Source: Pokkaliibacter plantistimulans
GTDB lineage: Bacteria > Pseudomonadota > Gammaproteobacteria > Pseudomonadales > Balneatricaceae
Direction: 5' to 3'
Assembly: GCF_046844695.1 (NCBI RefSeq)
Contig: NZ_CP177354.1
Coordinates: 4,774,001 to 4,838,000, forward strand
DNA: 64,000 bases
Below are positions 41,489-51,238 of this stretch, piece after piece (position 1 is the first letter of the stretch; each line of letters begins with the position of its first letter). The translations under genes and the position numbers were made by a program. The notes below the pieces were generated by a model. The model saw only the letters and a program-made list of their open reading frames with translations, was not told where the DNA came from and did not search any database.

Positions 41489-43117
41489 TCAGAAGATAAA
41501 GTCCGTGGTCAGGAAGCTGGATTCACGGTTGTTAATAATGTCGCCAATCAGCTGCTTGCTGCTGTCGTCGTACTTGGCCGCAACAATGGTGCGGATGGAG
41601 AAGACCCGCAGCGCATCGTCCACTGACAGGGTGCCTTCCGCCGAATCCTTGCGCCCGGTAAAGGGGAAGGAGTCCGGGCCACGCTGACACTGGCTGTTGA
41701 GATTGATACGCCCGACCTGATTAGCAAATTCGTCCACCAGATGGCCCACTTCCTGACTGTTATTGCCGAAGATGCTCAGTTGCTGGCCGAAGTTGGACGC
41801 CCGGACGTATTCAATTACTTCGCTGATGTCCTTATAGGGCACCACCGGCACCACCGGACCAAACTGCTCTTCGCGGTACACCTTCATCTGCGCACTGACC
41901 GGATAGAGCACCGCCGGGTAGAAGAAGGCTTCGCGCACCGTCGCCCCGCCGTCGTTCATCACGCGGGCACCCAATGCCTGTGCATCTTCCACCAGACTGG
42001 TGAGATAGGCGGTCTTGCCCGGCTCAGGCAGAGGCGTCAGCGCCACTCCCGGCTCCCAGGGCATCCCCGCTTTCAGCCCGGCGACCTGCTCGCACAGCAG
42101 GCTGACAAAGCGGTCGGCGATGGACTCGTGCACGAACAGAATCTTCAGTGCCGTGCAGCGCTGGCCATTGAATGACAGCGCACCGGCCACACACTCCTTG
42201 ACCGTCGCCTCCAGATCCACCTCTGGCAGCACCACTCCCGGATTCTTGGCATCCAGACCCAGCGCCGAACGCAGGCGATGGGGCTTGGGATGCAGCTTTT
42301 TCAGATCGTTGGCACCCTTGTTGGTGCCAATAAAGGCGAACACATCCACCTTGCCACTGGCCATCAGTGCACTCACGGTATCGCGGCCACGACCGTAGAT
42401 AACGTTGATCACCCCCGGCGGGAAGCAGGAACGGAACACTTCCAGCAGCGGCTGAATCAGCAGTACACCAAACTTGGCGGGTTTGAAGATGACGGTATTG
42501 CCCATGATCAGGGCAGGAATCAGGGTCGTGAAGGTTTCGTTAAGGGGGTAGTTGTACGGCCCCATGCACAACGCCACGCCCATCGGTACCCGACGAATCT
42601 GGCCCAGAGTCCCCTGTTCGATCTGGAAGCGGCTGGAACGGCGATCCAGCTCTTTCAGCGACAGGATGGTGTCACGGATATAGTCACAGGTGCGGTCGAA
42701 CTCCTTCTCGGAGTCTTTCAGGTTCTTGCCGATTTCCCACATCAGCAGCTTGACCACGGCGTCACGCTGCTCACGCATCTTGCTGAGGAAGTTTTCCACA
42801 TGGCGGATACGCTCAGCCACCGGCATTGAGGGCCATTCACCGTGGCCCAGATTGTAGGCAGCCACCGCGGCATCCAACGCTTCCAGTGCAGCAGCTTCGT
42901 CCAGCAGTGGCGTCGAGCCCAGTATTACCGGTTTGCAGCGACCATCATCATCGCGCAGATGTACCGGGCTGGTGACCGGCGCCAGATCCCCCTGCCAGCG
43001 CCGCAGTTCACCGTTAATCAGGTATTCACGTTGTTCGATAAAACCGTTGAAGGCGAACTGCTCAGGAATGTCGCCCTTACGTGGGTAAAGCGCATCAAAA
43101 TTGATCACCTGGCTCAT
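41489..43117 (-). CDS. NADP-dependent glyceraldehyde-3-phosphate dehydrogenase-like ALDH
   Basis: 542 aa from the ATG at 43117, which follows AGGACA; an in-frame ATG 17 codons upstream is less likely. Aldehyde dehydrogenase fold with MGPYNYPLNETFTTLIPALIMGNTVIFKP and the nucleophile in LSFNGQRCTALKIL. The place of the usual general-base Glu (ELGGK) reads SALGLDAKNPGVVL. The non-phosphorylating GAPDH branch of this length is known for such a motif, so it is probably a subfamily trait. It could oxidise the glyceraldehyde-3-phosphate released by DgoA. Last gene of the minus-strand sugar series. Confidence 0.75.
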   Translation of the reverse strand: MSQVINFDALYPRKGDIPEQFAFNGFIEQREYLINGELRRWQGDLAPVTSPVHLRDDDGRCKPVILGSTPLLDEAAALEALDAAVAAYNLGHGEWPSMPVAERIRHVENFLSKMREQRDAVVKLLMWEIGKNLKDSEKEFDRTCDYIRDTILSLKELDRRSSRFQIEQGTLGQIRRVPMGVALCMGPYNYPLNETFTTLIPALIMGNTVIFKPAKFGVLLIQPLLEVFRSCFPPGVINVIYGRGRDTVSALMASGKVDVFAFIGTNKGANDLKKLHPKPHRLRSALGLDAKNPGVVLPEVDLEATVKECVAGALSFNGQRCTALKILFVHESIADRFVSLLCEQVAGLKAGMPWEPGVALTPLPEPGKTAYLTSLVEDAQALGARVMNDGGATVREAFFYPAVLYPVSAQMKVYREEQFGPVVPVVPYKDISEVIEYVRASNFGQQLSIFGNNSQEVGHLVDEFANQVGRINLNSQCQRGPDSFPFTGRKDSAEGTLSVDDALRVFSIRTIVAAKYDDSSKQLIGDIINNRESSFLTTDFIF

Positions 43118-43462
43118 AGTTATGTCCTGATAGGTATGTCCCTGACCCGCACCCTGTGGGATCGGCATGACCCTGCCAATCCGGGAGAACAGTACGACGA
43201 GCGGTCGGCGATAACCGGCCCTGATGAGGGACAGTCCGACCAGCTCCCGCTGCTCAGCAAAGAATGCGACTACGACATTGCCCGCCTGACCTGCGACAGA
43301 TGGGCAACACGGTTTTTCACGTCTGGCCGTACCACGGTGGATAGCGACCAGACAGAGACTTATCAGATGATGCTTTCGGGCTTACTCACCATGCAGTTTT
43401 TGTGCAGAGCACACAATAGCCCCGGATGGATTGGCGTGATTCTGAAGGTAAGGTCGTGGTGC
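43118..43462. other. Gene-free gap inside the oxidative sugar cluster
   Basis: About 345 bp between the lactonase stop and the ALDH start on the minus strand. Frames that cross it are continuations of shadow frames. No terminator or clear promoter was found; an internal promoter for the ALDH gene is possible. Confidence 0.35.
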
Positions 43463-44341
43463 TTAAAGAATGACCTGATGCTCTGCCTGCCCCTGAATAC
43501 CCAGTTCGCTCTCCAGCTCAGCCACAAACACCTTGCCAGCGTCCGGCTCTGCCACCAGCGCCTCGGCTGACATCCCTTCCTGTGCCGAGGTAGCAAACAG
43601 CGTGCGCAGCTCAGCGCCACCAAAACCCGGGCAGGAAATCTGCCGGGCAGTAAAGCTGACCGCCTGCAGAAACTCCCCCTGCGGGCTATAGCAGGCCACG
43701 CGGGCGGCACCCCACTGGGCATTCCACAGCCGCCCGGCGCTGTCGACCACGGCACCATCAGGGTGCACTCCCTGACGGCCAGTATCGATAAACACCTCGG
43801 CCTCGCCCTGCGGCCAGCCGTGCTGCGGCTCCAGCGCCTGACGCCAGATCAGGTCACGGGCAGTATCGGCAAAATAGGCGTAACGCCGGTCCGGGGAAAA
43901 ACAGATAGCATTGCTGATGGTGATGGATGGAAACAGGCGACGCAGCTCACCGCGATAATAACGGTAGATGGCACCCGCCTCCGCCTCGGCCTGTTTGCCC
44001 ATGGTACCGATCCAGAAACCGCCCCAGGGGTCGGCACGGCCATCGTTGGAACGGGTGTTGGAGTTATCGGCCTCCAGCGCACAGATCACTTCGCCCTGCC
44101 CGCGGCGCAGGTCAAACTGCTGCAAGCCGCTTTCACTGGCGATCAGCAGATGATGCTCATCGATCCAGCCCGCTGCGGACACCCGCTCATCAAACTGCCA
44201 CTGCAACGGCCTGTCGCCGTCACGGCTGAGCAGGCGATTGCCCAGAATATCGAACCAGAACAGTTGCTGCCGCAGAGGGTGCCAGAAAGTGCCCTCACCC
44301 AGCTGACAGCCGCGCTCATCCCAGACCTGACTCGTCATCAC
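43463..44341 (-). CDS. SMP-30/gluconolactonase-family sugar lactonase
   Basis: 292-aa six-bladed propeller. Metal ligands are visible: Glu in LGEGTFWHPLRQQLFWFDI, the Asn/Asp of SNDGRADPWGGFWIGTM and the Asp of HPDGAVVDSAGRLWNAQWGA. It should hydrolyse the aldonolactone made by the SDR dehydrogenase (arabinono- or galactono-lactone) to the free aldonate. The start overlaps the KDPGal aldolase stop (TGATG), so both are translated as a pair. Confidence 0.87.
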   Translation of the reverse strand: MMTSQVWDERGCQLGEGTFWHPLRQQLFWFDILGNRLLSRDGDRPLQWQFDERVSAAGWIDEHHLLIASESGLQQFDLRRGQGEVICALEADNSNTRSNDGRADPWGGFWIGTMGKQAEAEAGAIYRYYRGELRRLFPSITISNAICFSPDRRYAYFADTARDLIWRQALEPQHGWPQGEAEVFIDTGRQGVHPDGAVVDSAGRLWNAQWGAARVACYSPQGEFLQAVSFTARQISCPGFGGAELRTLFATSAQEGMSAEALVAEPDAGKVFVAELESELGIQGQAEHQVIL

Positions 44342-44949
44342 TGGCCTCCATGGTACTGGTCATAGGCGGCGACCATGCGCTGCGCGGCTGCCGCCACATC
44401 AGCCACACGCTTACCCGGCTTGTACAACGCCGAACCGATACCAAAGCCATCGGCACCGGCAGCCAGCCACTGGGCAAAATTGCTGTCATCGACACCGCCG
44501 ACCATCAGCACCTGCGTCCCGGCAGGCAAGACAGCCCGGATGGCCTTGAGCCCTTCAATGCCCATCATCGTCGCCGGAAAAACCTTGAGTGCCGTGGCGC
44601 CACACCGCAGTGCAGTGAAGCACTCACTGGGCGTCAGTACACCGGGAAACGACCCCATGCCACGCATGCGGGTGGCCTCAATGACATCGCTAAAACAGTT
44701 GGGAGACACCACAAAAGACCCGCCCGCCGCTGACACCGCCGCCACCTGCTCCACCGTCAGTACAGTGCCGGCACCAATCTGAGCCACATCGCTGAAGGCC
44801 CGGGCCATGATCTCGATACTGCGCAGCGGCTCAGGTGAGTTGAGCGGCACCTCGATGCGGCTAATACCTGCGTCAATGATGGCCGCCGTGACCGCTTCCG
44901 CTTCGTCAGGGCGAACCCCGCGCAGAATGGCGATGAGATTGCGTTGCAT
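44338..44949 (-). CDS. dgoA: 2-dehydro-3-deoxy-6-phosphogalactonate aldolase
   Basis: 203 aa, class I aldolase of the KDPG/KDPGal family. N-terminal AILRGVRPDEAEAVTAAIIDAGISRIEVPLNSPEP carries the general-acid/base Glu, and the Schiff-base lysine is in GATALKVFPATMMG. The NSPEP motif is typical of DgoA rather than Eda. It splits KDPGal into pyruvate and glyceraldehyde-3-phosphate. It lies 36 bp after dgoK. Confidence 0.9.
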   Translation of the reverse strand: MQRNLIAILRGVRPDEAEAVTAAIIDAGISRIEVPLNSPEPLRSIEIMARAFSDVAQIGAGTVLTVEQVAAVSAAGGSFVVSPNCFSDVIEATRMRGMGSFPGVLTPSECFTALRCGATALKVFPATMMGIEGLKAIRAVLPAGTQVLMVGGVDDSNFAQWLAAGADGFGIGSALYKPGKRVADVAAAAQRMVAAYDQYHGGQ

Positions 44950-44985
44950 ATTAGAACTCCTGATCGGGCGCTATGCAGATGATGT

Positions 44986-45906
44986 TCACGATCCGCTGCG
45001 CGCAAGCTGCTGCCAGGCAGCACGTAAACCATTCAGCGTAATCTGTTCGGCGCTGACCGTCGCCACTGGTATCCCCTGCGCCTGCAGGGCTTTGGCATAC
45101 AGGGCTGACAGGCCCTTATCACCGATAATACTGACCGCATGGCCCTGCCATAGCGGCGCTGCGGCAGCCAGCTCATTACCAATCAGCAGCCCGGACAAAC
45201 GGGCACGGGCAGCCGCGGCGCCAAGCCCCTGCAGCAGCCCGGCGGCACGCAGACCAAACAGGGCACTGCTCAGTTGCTGAGGCTGCTGGAATGCTTCGTT
45301 GACGGCCTGCAGGAACACCGCCTCATCCATCCCCTGCGCGGCGTCCTGCTGCATACCATGGCGCAGCACTGACTGCTGCGACAGCAGGGCAAACAGCTCA
45401 CCAGTCATATAGGTGTGAAAGCGCAAAACCTTGCCGTCGCGCAGGTCTGCCCACTTGCAATGAGTGCCGGGCAGACACAGGACACCGACAAAATGGGGAT
45501 GCTCTGCCATAAACCCGGCGATCTGGGTTTCCTCACCGCGCATCACATCCGCGGGCCCCTGCTGGCATAAACCGGGGATGATATGCACCGCTATGCGCGC
45601 ATCCTTCACGTCAGGTTTCACCATCTGATCCGCCGCCAGCGGCGTGCAGGGCACCTGAGTATAAGGCGCCTCGCACCAGCCCTGACGGGCGCCCACCATG
45701 CCGCAGGCCAGCACCGGCATTAGCACATTGTCCCTGAGCCAGGGCTCGATCTGCTCCAGCAGTGCCGCTTCAAACTGATCAGGGGACAGACTGCCCATGC
45801 CCTTGTCTGAAGCGGCTCGCTGCAGAATGTCACCGCTGGCCGTCATGGCCCAGGCCCGCATATGTGAGGTGCCCCAGTCGACAGCAATCCAGTCGGTCGT
45901 GCTCAT
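44986..45906 (-). CDS. dgoK: 2-dehydro-3-deoxygalactonokinase
   Basis: 306 aa. N-terminal phosphate-binding DWIAVDWGTSHMRAWAM and GVLCLPGTHCKWADL, followed by VRQ-like RFHTYMTGELFALLSQQSVL, match DgoK of the De Ley-Doudoroff galactonate pathway. It phosphorylates 2-keto-3-deoxy-galactonate before DgoA cleavage. It is preceded by a 123-bp gap to the semialdehyde dehydrogenase gene on the same strand and may be a separate transcription unit. Confidence 0.9.
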   Translation of the reverse strand: MSTTDWIAVDWGTSHMRAWAMTASGDILQRAASDKGMGSLSPDQFEAALLEQIEPWLRDNVLMPVLACGMVGARQGWCEAPYTQVPCTPLAADQMVKPDVKDARIAVHIIPGLCQQGPADVMRGEETQIAGFMAEHPHFVGVLCLPGTHCKWADLRDGKVLRFHTYMTGELFALLSQQSVLRHGMQQDAAQGMDEAVFLQAVNEAFQQPQQLSSALFGLRAAGLLQGLGAAAARARLSGLLIGNELAAAAPLWQGHAVSIIGDKGLSALYAKALQAQGIPVATVSAEQITLNGLRAAWQQLARSGS

Positions 45907-46029
45907 GCTTGGCGCTCTTGCTTGATGGCTAATAATGGTCGCACTGCGGGGACACAGTGCTGCTGGGTTAATACCGTGATGATGGCTTGTCTGCCGTTCC
46001 CCGACGCGCAGCAGATCATCAATACGTTG

Positions 46030-47544
46030 TTACCCCTGCAAATCCAGCGGCAAGACATCATGGGGCAAGTTCTGATAACACACCGGCCGCAGGAATCGAC
46101 GGATGGCCATGGTGCCGACAGAGGTTGCGCCAAAGTTGGTGGACGCAGGGTAAGGCCCGCCGTGCACCATGGTGTCGCTGACTTCTACCCCGGTGGGGAA
46201 ACCATTGGCCAGCAGGCGCCCGGCCTTGCGCTCCAGAATCGGCAGCAGCTGGCGGGCCAGCCCGCTGTCATCGGCATCCAGTTGCAATGTGCAGGTCAGC
46301 TGACCTTCCAGTGCCGAGGCCAGTGCCAGCATCTCATCGACACTGTCAGCCACGACTACTAATCCCAAGGGGCCAAAGACTTCCTCGCCCAGCTCGGCGT
46401 TGCTCAGCCAGTTGGCCGCTGTGGTCTGGAACAGATACGGCGTGGCACTGCGCTGACTGCACTGGGTACTCAGCAGCGTTTGCACGCCTGCACTCGACTG
46501 CACGCGCTCCATCCCATGGCGATAGGCGGCAGCAATACCGTCCGTCAGCATGGTCTGGGCACCTACCTGCTCCAGCGCAGCGGTAGCGCTGGCGATAAAG
46601 GCATCGGCATCCTGCCCTTTCAGCAGCACGGCAATGCCGGGGTTAGTGCAGAACTGCCCGGCGCCCATGGTCAGTGAGGCGGCCCAGCCCTTGCCGATGG
46701 CCTCACCGCGCGCGGCTACCGCAGCAGGCAGAACAAACATCGGGTTGACCGAACCCAGCTCACCAAAGAAGGGAATGGGATCATGGCGCTGTGCGCAGAG
46801 ATCAAACAGGGCACGTCCACCGGCCAGACTGCCGGTAAAACCTACCGCCCTGATCAGCGGATGCTGCACCAGAGTCTGCCCGACTTCACGGTTGCCCCCC
46901 TGAATCAGGGAAAATACTCCGGGATGAACGCCGCAGGCCTCGATGGCAGCGGCAATTGCCTGAGCGACGATCTCGCCGGTACCGGGGTGGGCGGAATGGC
47001 CCTTAACCACTACCGGGCAGCCCGCCGCCAGCGCAGAGGCGGTATCACCACCGGCTACGGAAAAGGCCAGCGGAAAGTTGGAAGCACCAAATACCGCGAC
47101 AGGGCCAATGGGCCGCTGCATCAGAAATAATTCAGGGCGCGGCAAGGGCTGGCGATCAGGCAGAGCGGCATCATGGCGGCGATCAAGATAATCACCGGCC
47201 TCGATATGTTCAGCAAATAGTCGCAGTTGCCCTACCGTGCGGCCCCGTTCGCCGGTCAGGCGGGCGGCGGGCAGGCCGGTTTCCTGTGTGCCGATCTCGG
47301 TAATGGCCTCGCCGCGGGCATCAATTTCATCAGCAATACGGCGCAGCAGTGTTGCCCGCTCGGCACGGCTGGAATAGCCAAAATGGGTGAAGGCCTGTTC
47401 CGCCGCTTCACACGCAGCGCGAACATGGTCAGGTGTACCCACCGCAAAATGATGTACCGGCCCGACTGCCGGTGATGAAGCAAAGGTTGTCTCCCCTGCT
47501 ACCCAGTTGCCTGCAATCAGATGTTTTCCGGTCAAGCTGGTCAC
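46030..47544 (-). CDS. 2,5-dioxovalerate (alpha-ketoglutaric semialdehyde) dehydrogenase
   Basis: 504-aa aldehyde dehydrogenase. The general base is in IPFFGELGSVNPMFVLP and the nucleophile in MGAGQFCTNPGIAVLL, the pattern of the ketoglutaric semialdehyde dehydrogenase group with VKGHSAHPGTGE near 190. It converts the semialdehyde from oxidative arabinose (or other pentose/glucarate) breakdown to 2-oxoglutarate. Its place right after the arabinonate dehydratase gene fits the last step of that path. Confidence 0.87.
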   Translation of the reverse strand: MTSLTGKHLIAGNWVAGETTFASSPAVGPVHHFAVGTPDHVRAACEAAEQAFTHFGYSSRAERATLLRRIADEIDARGEAITEIGTQETGLPAARLTGERGRTVGQLRLFAEHIEAGDYLDRRHDAALPDRQPLPRPELFLMQRPIGPVAVFGASNFPLAFSVAGGDTASALAAGCPVVVKGHSAHPGTGEIVAQAIAAAIEACGVHPGVFSLIQGGNREVGQTLVQHPLIRAVGFTGSLAGGRALFDLCAQRHDPIPFFGELGSVNPMFVLPAAVAARGEAIGKGWAASLTMGAGQFCTNPGIAVLLKGQDADAFIASATAALEQVGAQTMLTDGIAAAYRHGMERVQSSAGVQTLLSTQCSQRSATPYLFQTTAANWLSNAELGEEVFGPLGLVVVADSVDEMLALASALEGQLTCTLQLDADDSGLARQLLPILERKAGRLLANGFPTGVEVSDTMVHGGPYPASTNFGATSVGTMAIRRFLRPVCYQNLPHDVLPLDLQG

Positions 47545-47625
47545 GGTGTGGTTCCTCCTGCTGAATCTGTAAGACGGATAACGTCAACAATGTGCTCACG
47601 CACCCTCTATCCGGCTCCTCTCCCC

Positions 47626-47654
47626 CGTTCCTCTCCCGGCGAAGGAGAGGAACG
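47626..47654 (-). other. Intercistronic hairpin between dehydratase and semialdehyde dehydrogenase genes
   Basis: Perfect 11-bp stem CGTTCCTCTCC / GGAGAGGAACG with a 7-nt loop and no T-run on the minus strand. It may stabilise the upstream message rather than terminate. Confidence 0.5.
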
Positions 47655-47690
47655 GTGAAAAAGGAGGGAAAGAAGGCGCGTCACTCGGCC

Positions 47691-49436
47691 TTAGTGGCTG
47701 TCCTTGGGAATAGGTGCACCGCGGCAGCCCTTGAGGAAGTCGAAGTCAGCACCGGTATCAGCGCCTTCGACATGCTCATGGAACAGCTTGATGTAGCCGC
47801 TCTTCGGTGCTTCCACCGTGGGTTGCCAGGCGGCCAGACGGCGGGCCAGCTCGTCCTCGGGAATATCCAGATGAATACGGCGTGCGGCCACGTCCAGCTC
47901 GATCATGTCACCGTTCTGTACCACTGCCAGCGGACCACCGGCCGCCGCTTCCGGCGTGGTATGCAGAACCACGGTGCCGTAGGCCGTGCCGGACATACGG
48001 GCATCGGAAATCCGCACCATGTCGGTGATGCCTTTGCGCAGCACCTTGGGCGGCAGGCCCATGTTGCCGACTTCGGCCATGCCGGGATAACCCCGCGGGC
48101 CACAGTTTTTCAGCACCATCACGCAGGTTTCGTCGATATCCAGACTCTCGTCGTTGATCTTGGCCTTGTAGTCGTCGATGTCTTCAAACACCACCGCACG
48201 GCCACGATGCTGCATCAGATGCGGGCTGGCAGCAGAAGGCTTCAGCACTGCACCGCGCGGTGCCAGATTGCCACGCAGCACGGCAATGCCGCCGCTCTGG
48301 GTCAGCGCCTTGTCAACCGGCAGAATGACGTCCGGGTTCCAGTTGCGTACGTCTTTCACTTCTTCCCAGATGCTCTCGCCGGAGACGGTCACTGCCTCCT
48401 TGTGCAGCTTGCCGCCCTCGCCCAGATGACGAATCACCACCGGCAGGCCACCGGCGTAGAAAAACTCTTCCATCAGGTATTTACCCGACGGCATCAGGTT
48501 AACGATGGTGGGAATATCACGACCAAGGCGATCCCAGTCATCCAGCGTCAGATCAATGCCCACCCGCCCGGCTATGGCCAGCAGGTGAATCACCGCATTT
48601 GTTGAACCACCGATGGCACCATTGACCCGGATGGCATTCTCGAACGCCTGACGGGTCATGATGTCGGAAGGTTTGAGATCATCCTTGACCATCTGCACGA
48701 TACGGCGGCCAGTCAGGTGCGCCATCACACGGCGACGGCTGTCGACCGCCGGAATGGCGGCATTGCCCGACAGCGCCATGCCCAGTGCTTCGGCCATGCT
48801 GGCCATGGTGCTGGCGGTGCCCATGGTGTTACAGGAACCGGGCGAGCGAGACATGGACTGTTCGGCTTCGAGGAAGTCTTCACGGCTCATCTTGCCGGCC
48901 TTGATGTCTTCCGACATTTGCCACAGCGCGGTGCCCGAACCCACCCGTTCGCCACGGAACCAGCCATTCAGCATCGGCCCGCCGGATACGACGATGGCAG
49001 GAATATCGACACTGGCAGCGCCCATCAGCAGCGCCGGAGTAGTCTTGTCACAACCGGCCAGCAGCACCACGCCGTCCAGCGGGTTGGCACGCAGGGCTTC
49101 TTCCACATCCATCGCCGCCATATTGCGGTACATCATGGCGGTGGGGCGCAGCGAGCTTTCACCGGGAGAAAACACCGGGAACTCCAGCGGCAGACCGCCC
49201 GCTTCATAAATACCGTGCTTGACCCGCTCTGCCAGATCACGCAGGTGAGCGTTACAGGGCGTCAGCTGCGACCAGGTGTTGCAGATACCGATAACCGGCC
49301 GGCCGTCGAACAGATCGGCGGGCAGGCCCTGATTCTTCATCCAGCTGCGGTGGTAGATATGGTCACGGGAGTCACCGCCGAACCACTCGGTAGAACGCAA
49401 TTTACGCGGCCATTTTGCGGGTTTGAAGTTGCTCAT
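47691..49436 (-). CDS. L-arabinonate dehydratase (IlvD/Edd family)
   Basis: 581 aa. Fe-S cysteines appear in ICNTWSQLTPCN, LLAGCDKTTPALLMGA and PGSCNTMGTASTMAS. The N-terminus WPRKLRSTEWFGGDSRDHIYHRSW and the C-terminus HVEGADTGADFDFLKGCRG match the sugar-acid dehydratase branch that includes L-arabinonate dehydratase of rhizobia, not IlvD. It gives L-2-keto-3-deoxyarabonate, and probably also accepts D-galactonate. It overlaps the SDR gene by 4 bp. Confidence 0.9.
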   Translation of the reverse strand: MSNFKPAKWPRKLRSTEWFGGDSRDHIYHRSWMKNQGLPADLFDGRPVIGICNTWSQLTPCNAHLRDLAERVKHGIYEAGGLPLEFPVFSPGESSLRPTAMMYRNMAAMDVEEALRANPLDGVVLLAGCDKTTPALLMGAASVDIPAIVVSGGPMLNGWFRGERVGSGTALWQMSEDIKAGKMSREDFLEAEQSMSRSPGSCNTMGTASTMASMAEALGMALSGNAAIPAVDSRRRVMAHLTGRRIVQMVKDDLKPSDIMTRQAFENAIRVNGAIGGSTNAVIHLLAIAGRVGIDLTLDDWDRLGRDIPTIVNLMPSGKYLMEEFFYAGGLPVVIRHLGEGGKLHKEAVTVSGESIWEEVKDVRNWNPDVILPVDKALTQSGGIAVLRGNLAPRGAVLKPSAASPHLMQHRGRAVVFEDIDDYKAKINDESLDIDETCVMVLKNCGPRGYPGMAEVGNMGLPPKVLRKGITDMVRISDARMSGTAYGTVVLHTTPEAAAGGPLAVVQNGDMIELDVAARRIHLDIPEDELARRLAAWQPTVEAPKSGYIKLFHEHVEGADTGADFDFLKGCRGAPIPKDSH

Positions 49437-50236
49437 ACCCAGCCTCCATCAACAATAAAATTCTGTGCCGTGCACATGGCAGACGCATCCGAGGCCAGGA
49501 ACAGCGCCATATCGGCGATATGTTCCGGCAACAGTTGACCGGGCATGCACTGGCTGCGTTTGATCAGATCTCTGGCGGCCTCATCGACCCACAGGGACAG
49601 TTGTTTTTCCGTCATGACCCAGCCGGGCACCAGCGTATTCACGCGGATGTGGTCCTTGCCCAGATCACGCGCCAGCCCGCGGGTCATGCCGTGTACCGCG
49701 GCCTTGCTGGCGGCATAGACCGGGTAACCGGCGGAGGCCATCATCCAGCCCACCGAACCGAAGTTGACGATGGAGCCGCCACCGGCCTGACGCATCATCG
49801 GTGCCACCGCCTGCGCAGCGAACATGGCGTGACGCAGGTTGACCGAGATCAGCTCGTCGAAGCGTTCGGCGCTGATGGAGTCCAGTGAATGACGCACGTC
49901 GTTGGCGGCATTGTTGACCAGTACGGTAATCGGGCCGAAATGCTCGGCGGCCTTGAAGATGGTGCTCTGGTAGGCCTTGATGTCAGTGATGTCACAGCGC
50001 TGGAACAGGGTTTCACAGCCTTCGGCATTGAGCTGCCGGGACAGGGCTTCCCCTTCCTCAGCGGCGATATCCACAAAGGCGGTGCAGGCGCCCTGCCGGG
50101 CAAAGGCTTCCACCAGTGCCCGGCCAATGCCGGTGGCACCGCCGGAGATCAGCACGGTACGGCCACGCAGACCGGGATAACTGGCTTTGGTGTTGCTGAC
50201 AGCGGGTTCAGATGCAGGGGAATGTTGACCGGTCAT
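49433..50236 (-). CDS. SDR dehydrogenase, probable L-arabinose/D-galactose 1-dehydrogenase
   Basis: 267 aa classical SDR: cofactor motif SGGATGIGRALVEAF, NNAAND, Ser in NFGSVGWMMAS and YAASK active site (YPVYAASKAAVHG). An Asp at the end of strand 2 (FVDIAAEEG) points to NAD+. It should oxidise the free sugar to its lactone. It overlaps the dehydratase start and the gguC stop by 4 bp each, so it is part of the same operon. Substrate is inferred from context. Confidence 0.82.
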   Translation of the reverse strand: MTGQHSPASEPAVSNTKASYPGLRGRTVLISGGATGIGRALVEAFARQGACTAFVDIAAEEGEALSRQLNAEGCETLFQRCDITDIKAYQSTIFKAAEHFGPITVLVNNAANDVRHSLDSISAERFDELISVNLRHAMFAAQAVAPMMRQAGGGSIVNFGSVGWMMASAGYPVYAASKAAVHGMTRGLARDLGKDHIRVNTLVPGWVMTEKQLSLWVDEAARDLIKRSQCMPGQLLPEHIADMALFLASDASAMCTAQNFIVDGGWV

Positions 50237-51225
50237 AGTCCGACTACCTCAGTCGCGGGGCGCTCACCCCGTTGCAGCGGGTTACGCAGAGGCAAGCCCA
50301 GCTGCGGTGCATCGATTTCAAACACATCGCCCTCTTCCACCCTGATGCCATCGGCAAATGACAGGGTAGCGGTGCCAAACATATGCACATGCAGATCGCC
50401 CGGCTGGCGGAACAGGGCATATTTGAAGTGGTGGTGCTCCAGATTGGCGATGGTGTGCGACATATTGGCCTCCCCGGACAGAAAGGGTTTCTGCCACAGT
50501 ACTTCGCCGTTCCGCAGAATCCGCGAAGTGCCCTGAATGTCATCAGGCAGCTCGCCAATCAGCAGTTCTGCGCCGAAAGACGCCGGGCGCAGCTTGGAGT
50601 GCGCCAGATACAGATAGTTGATGCGTTCGGTCACGTGATCAGAAAACTCATTGGCCACGGTAAAGCCCAGACGATAGGGCTTGCCGTCAGCACCGATGAC
50701 ATAGAACCCGGCAATCTCCGGCTCCTCGCCACCATCAAGGGCAAAGGCCGGTGATTCCAGCGCATCACCAGAGGCCACAGCGGCGACGCCGGTGCCTTTG
50801 TAGAACCATTCGGGCTGCACCCCTTCCTGACCGGCAGCAGGCTTGCCACCCTCCAGCCCCATGCGGAACATCTTCATGGAGTCGGTCAGCTGTTCTTCAT
50901 CACCGCTTTTGGCCTTGGCATGCATGGCATCACGGGTGGCCGCCGAGCCCAGATGGGTCAGGCCGGTACCGGTCAGGTGCATGTGCGCCGGGTCAGGGTG
51001 GCGCACCGGGCAATCGAGTTTGCCAGCAGCGGCCAGCGCGTGCAGGTCCACCGCGTCACCGAGGCCGTGGGTTTCAATCACGGCAGCCAGCGATGTGCCT
51101 GCGGCGATGGCTTCCTGCGCCAGGGCATAGGTTGAGGTTGCATTGAGTACCCGGCGGGCATCATCACCACGCCGGCAGATCACACCACCTTCTTTCAACT
51201 GGGACAGATACAGGGCAGCTTGCAT
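50233..51225 (-). CDS. gguC: GguC/AraD1 family protein (fumarylacetoacetase-like fold)
   Basis: 330 aa from the ATG at 51225, preceded by AAGGAG; a longer frame would run into gguB. The C-terminal half shows the FAH-like metal site (ESPAFALDGGEEPEIAGFYV, FTVANEFSDHVTE, LHVHMFGTATLSFADGIRVEEGD). GguC follows gguAB in Agrobacterium, and AraD1-type proteins act in oxidative arabinose breakdown, probably at the 2-keto-3-deoxyarabonate step. That would fill the step between dehydratase and semialdehyde dehydrogenase here. Confidence 0.83.
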   Translation of the reverse strand: MQAALYLSQLKEGGVICRRGDDARRVLNATSTYALAQEAIAAGTSLAAVIETHGLGDAVDLHALAAAGKLDCPVRHPDPAHMHLTGTGLTHLGSAATRDAMHAKAKSGDEEQLTDSMKMFRMGLEGGKPAAGQEGVQPEWFYKGTGVAAVASGDALESPAFALDGGEEPEIAGFYVIGADGKPYRLGFTVANEFSDHVTERINYLYLAHSKLRPASFGAELLIGELPDDIQGTSRILRNGEVLWQKPFLSGEANMSHTIANLEHHHFKYALFRQPGDLHVHMFGTATLSFADGIRVEEGDVFEIDAPQLGLPLRNPLQRGERPATEVVGL

Positions 51226-51238
51226 GACAGAAGGCTCC

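Noticed and set aside
42842..43570. 242-codon plus-strand frame across the ALDH start and the lactonase end
   Set aside because: Antisense to two well supported genes over most of its length, no domain recognised.
45903..46133. Small minus-strand frame between dgoK and the semialdehyde dehydrogenase gene
   Set aside because: Cys- and Trp-rich shadow composition, no ribosome site, overlaps the neighbouring gene.
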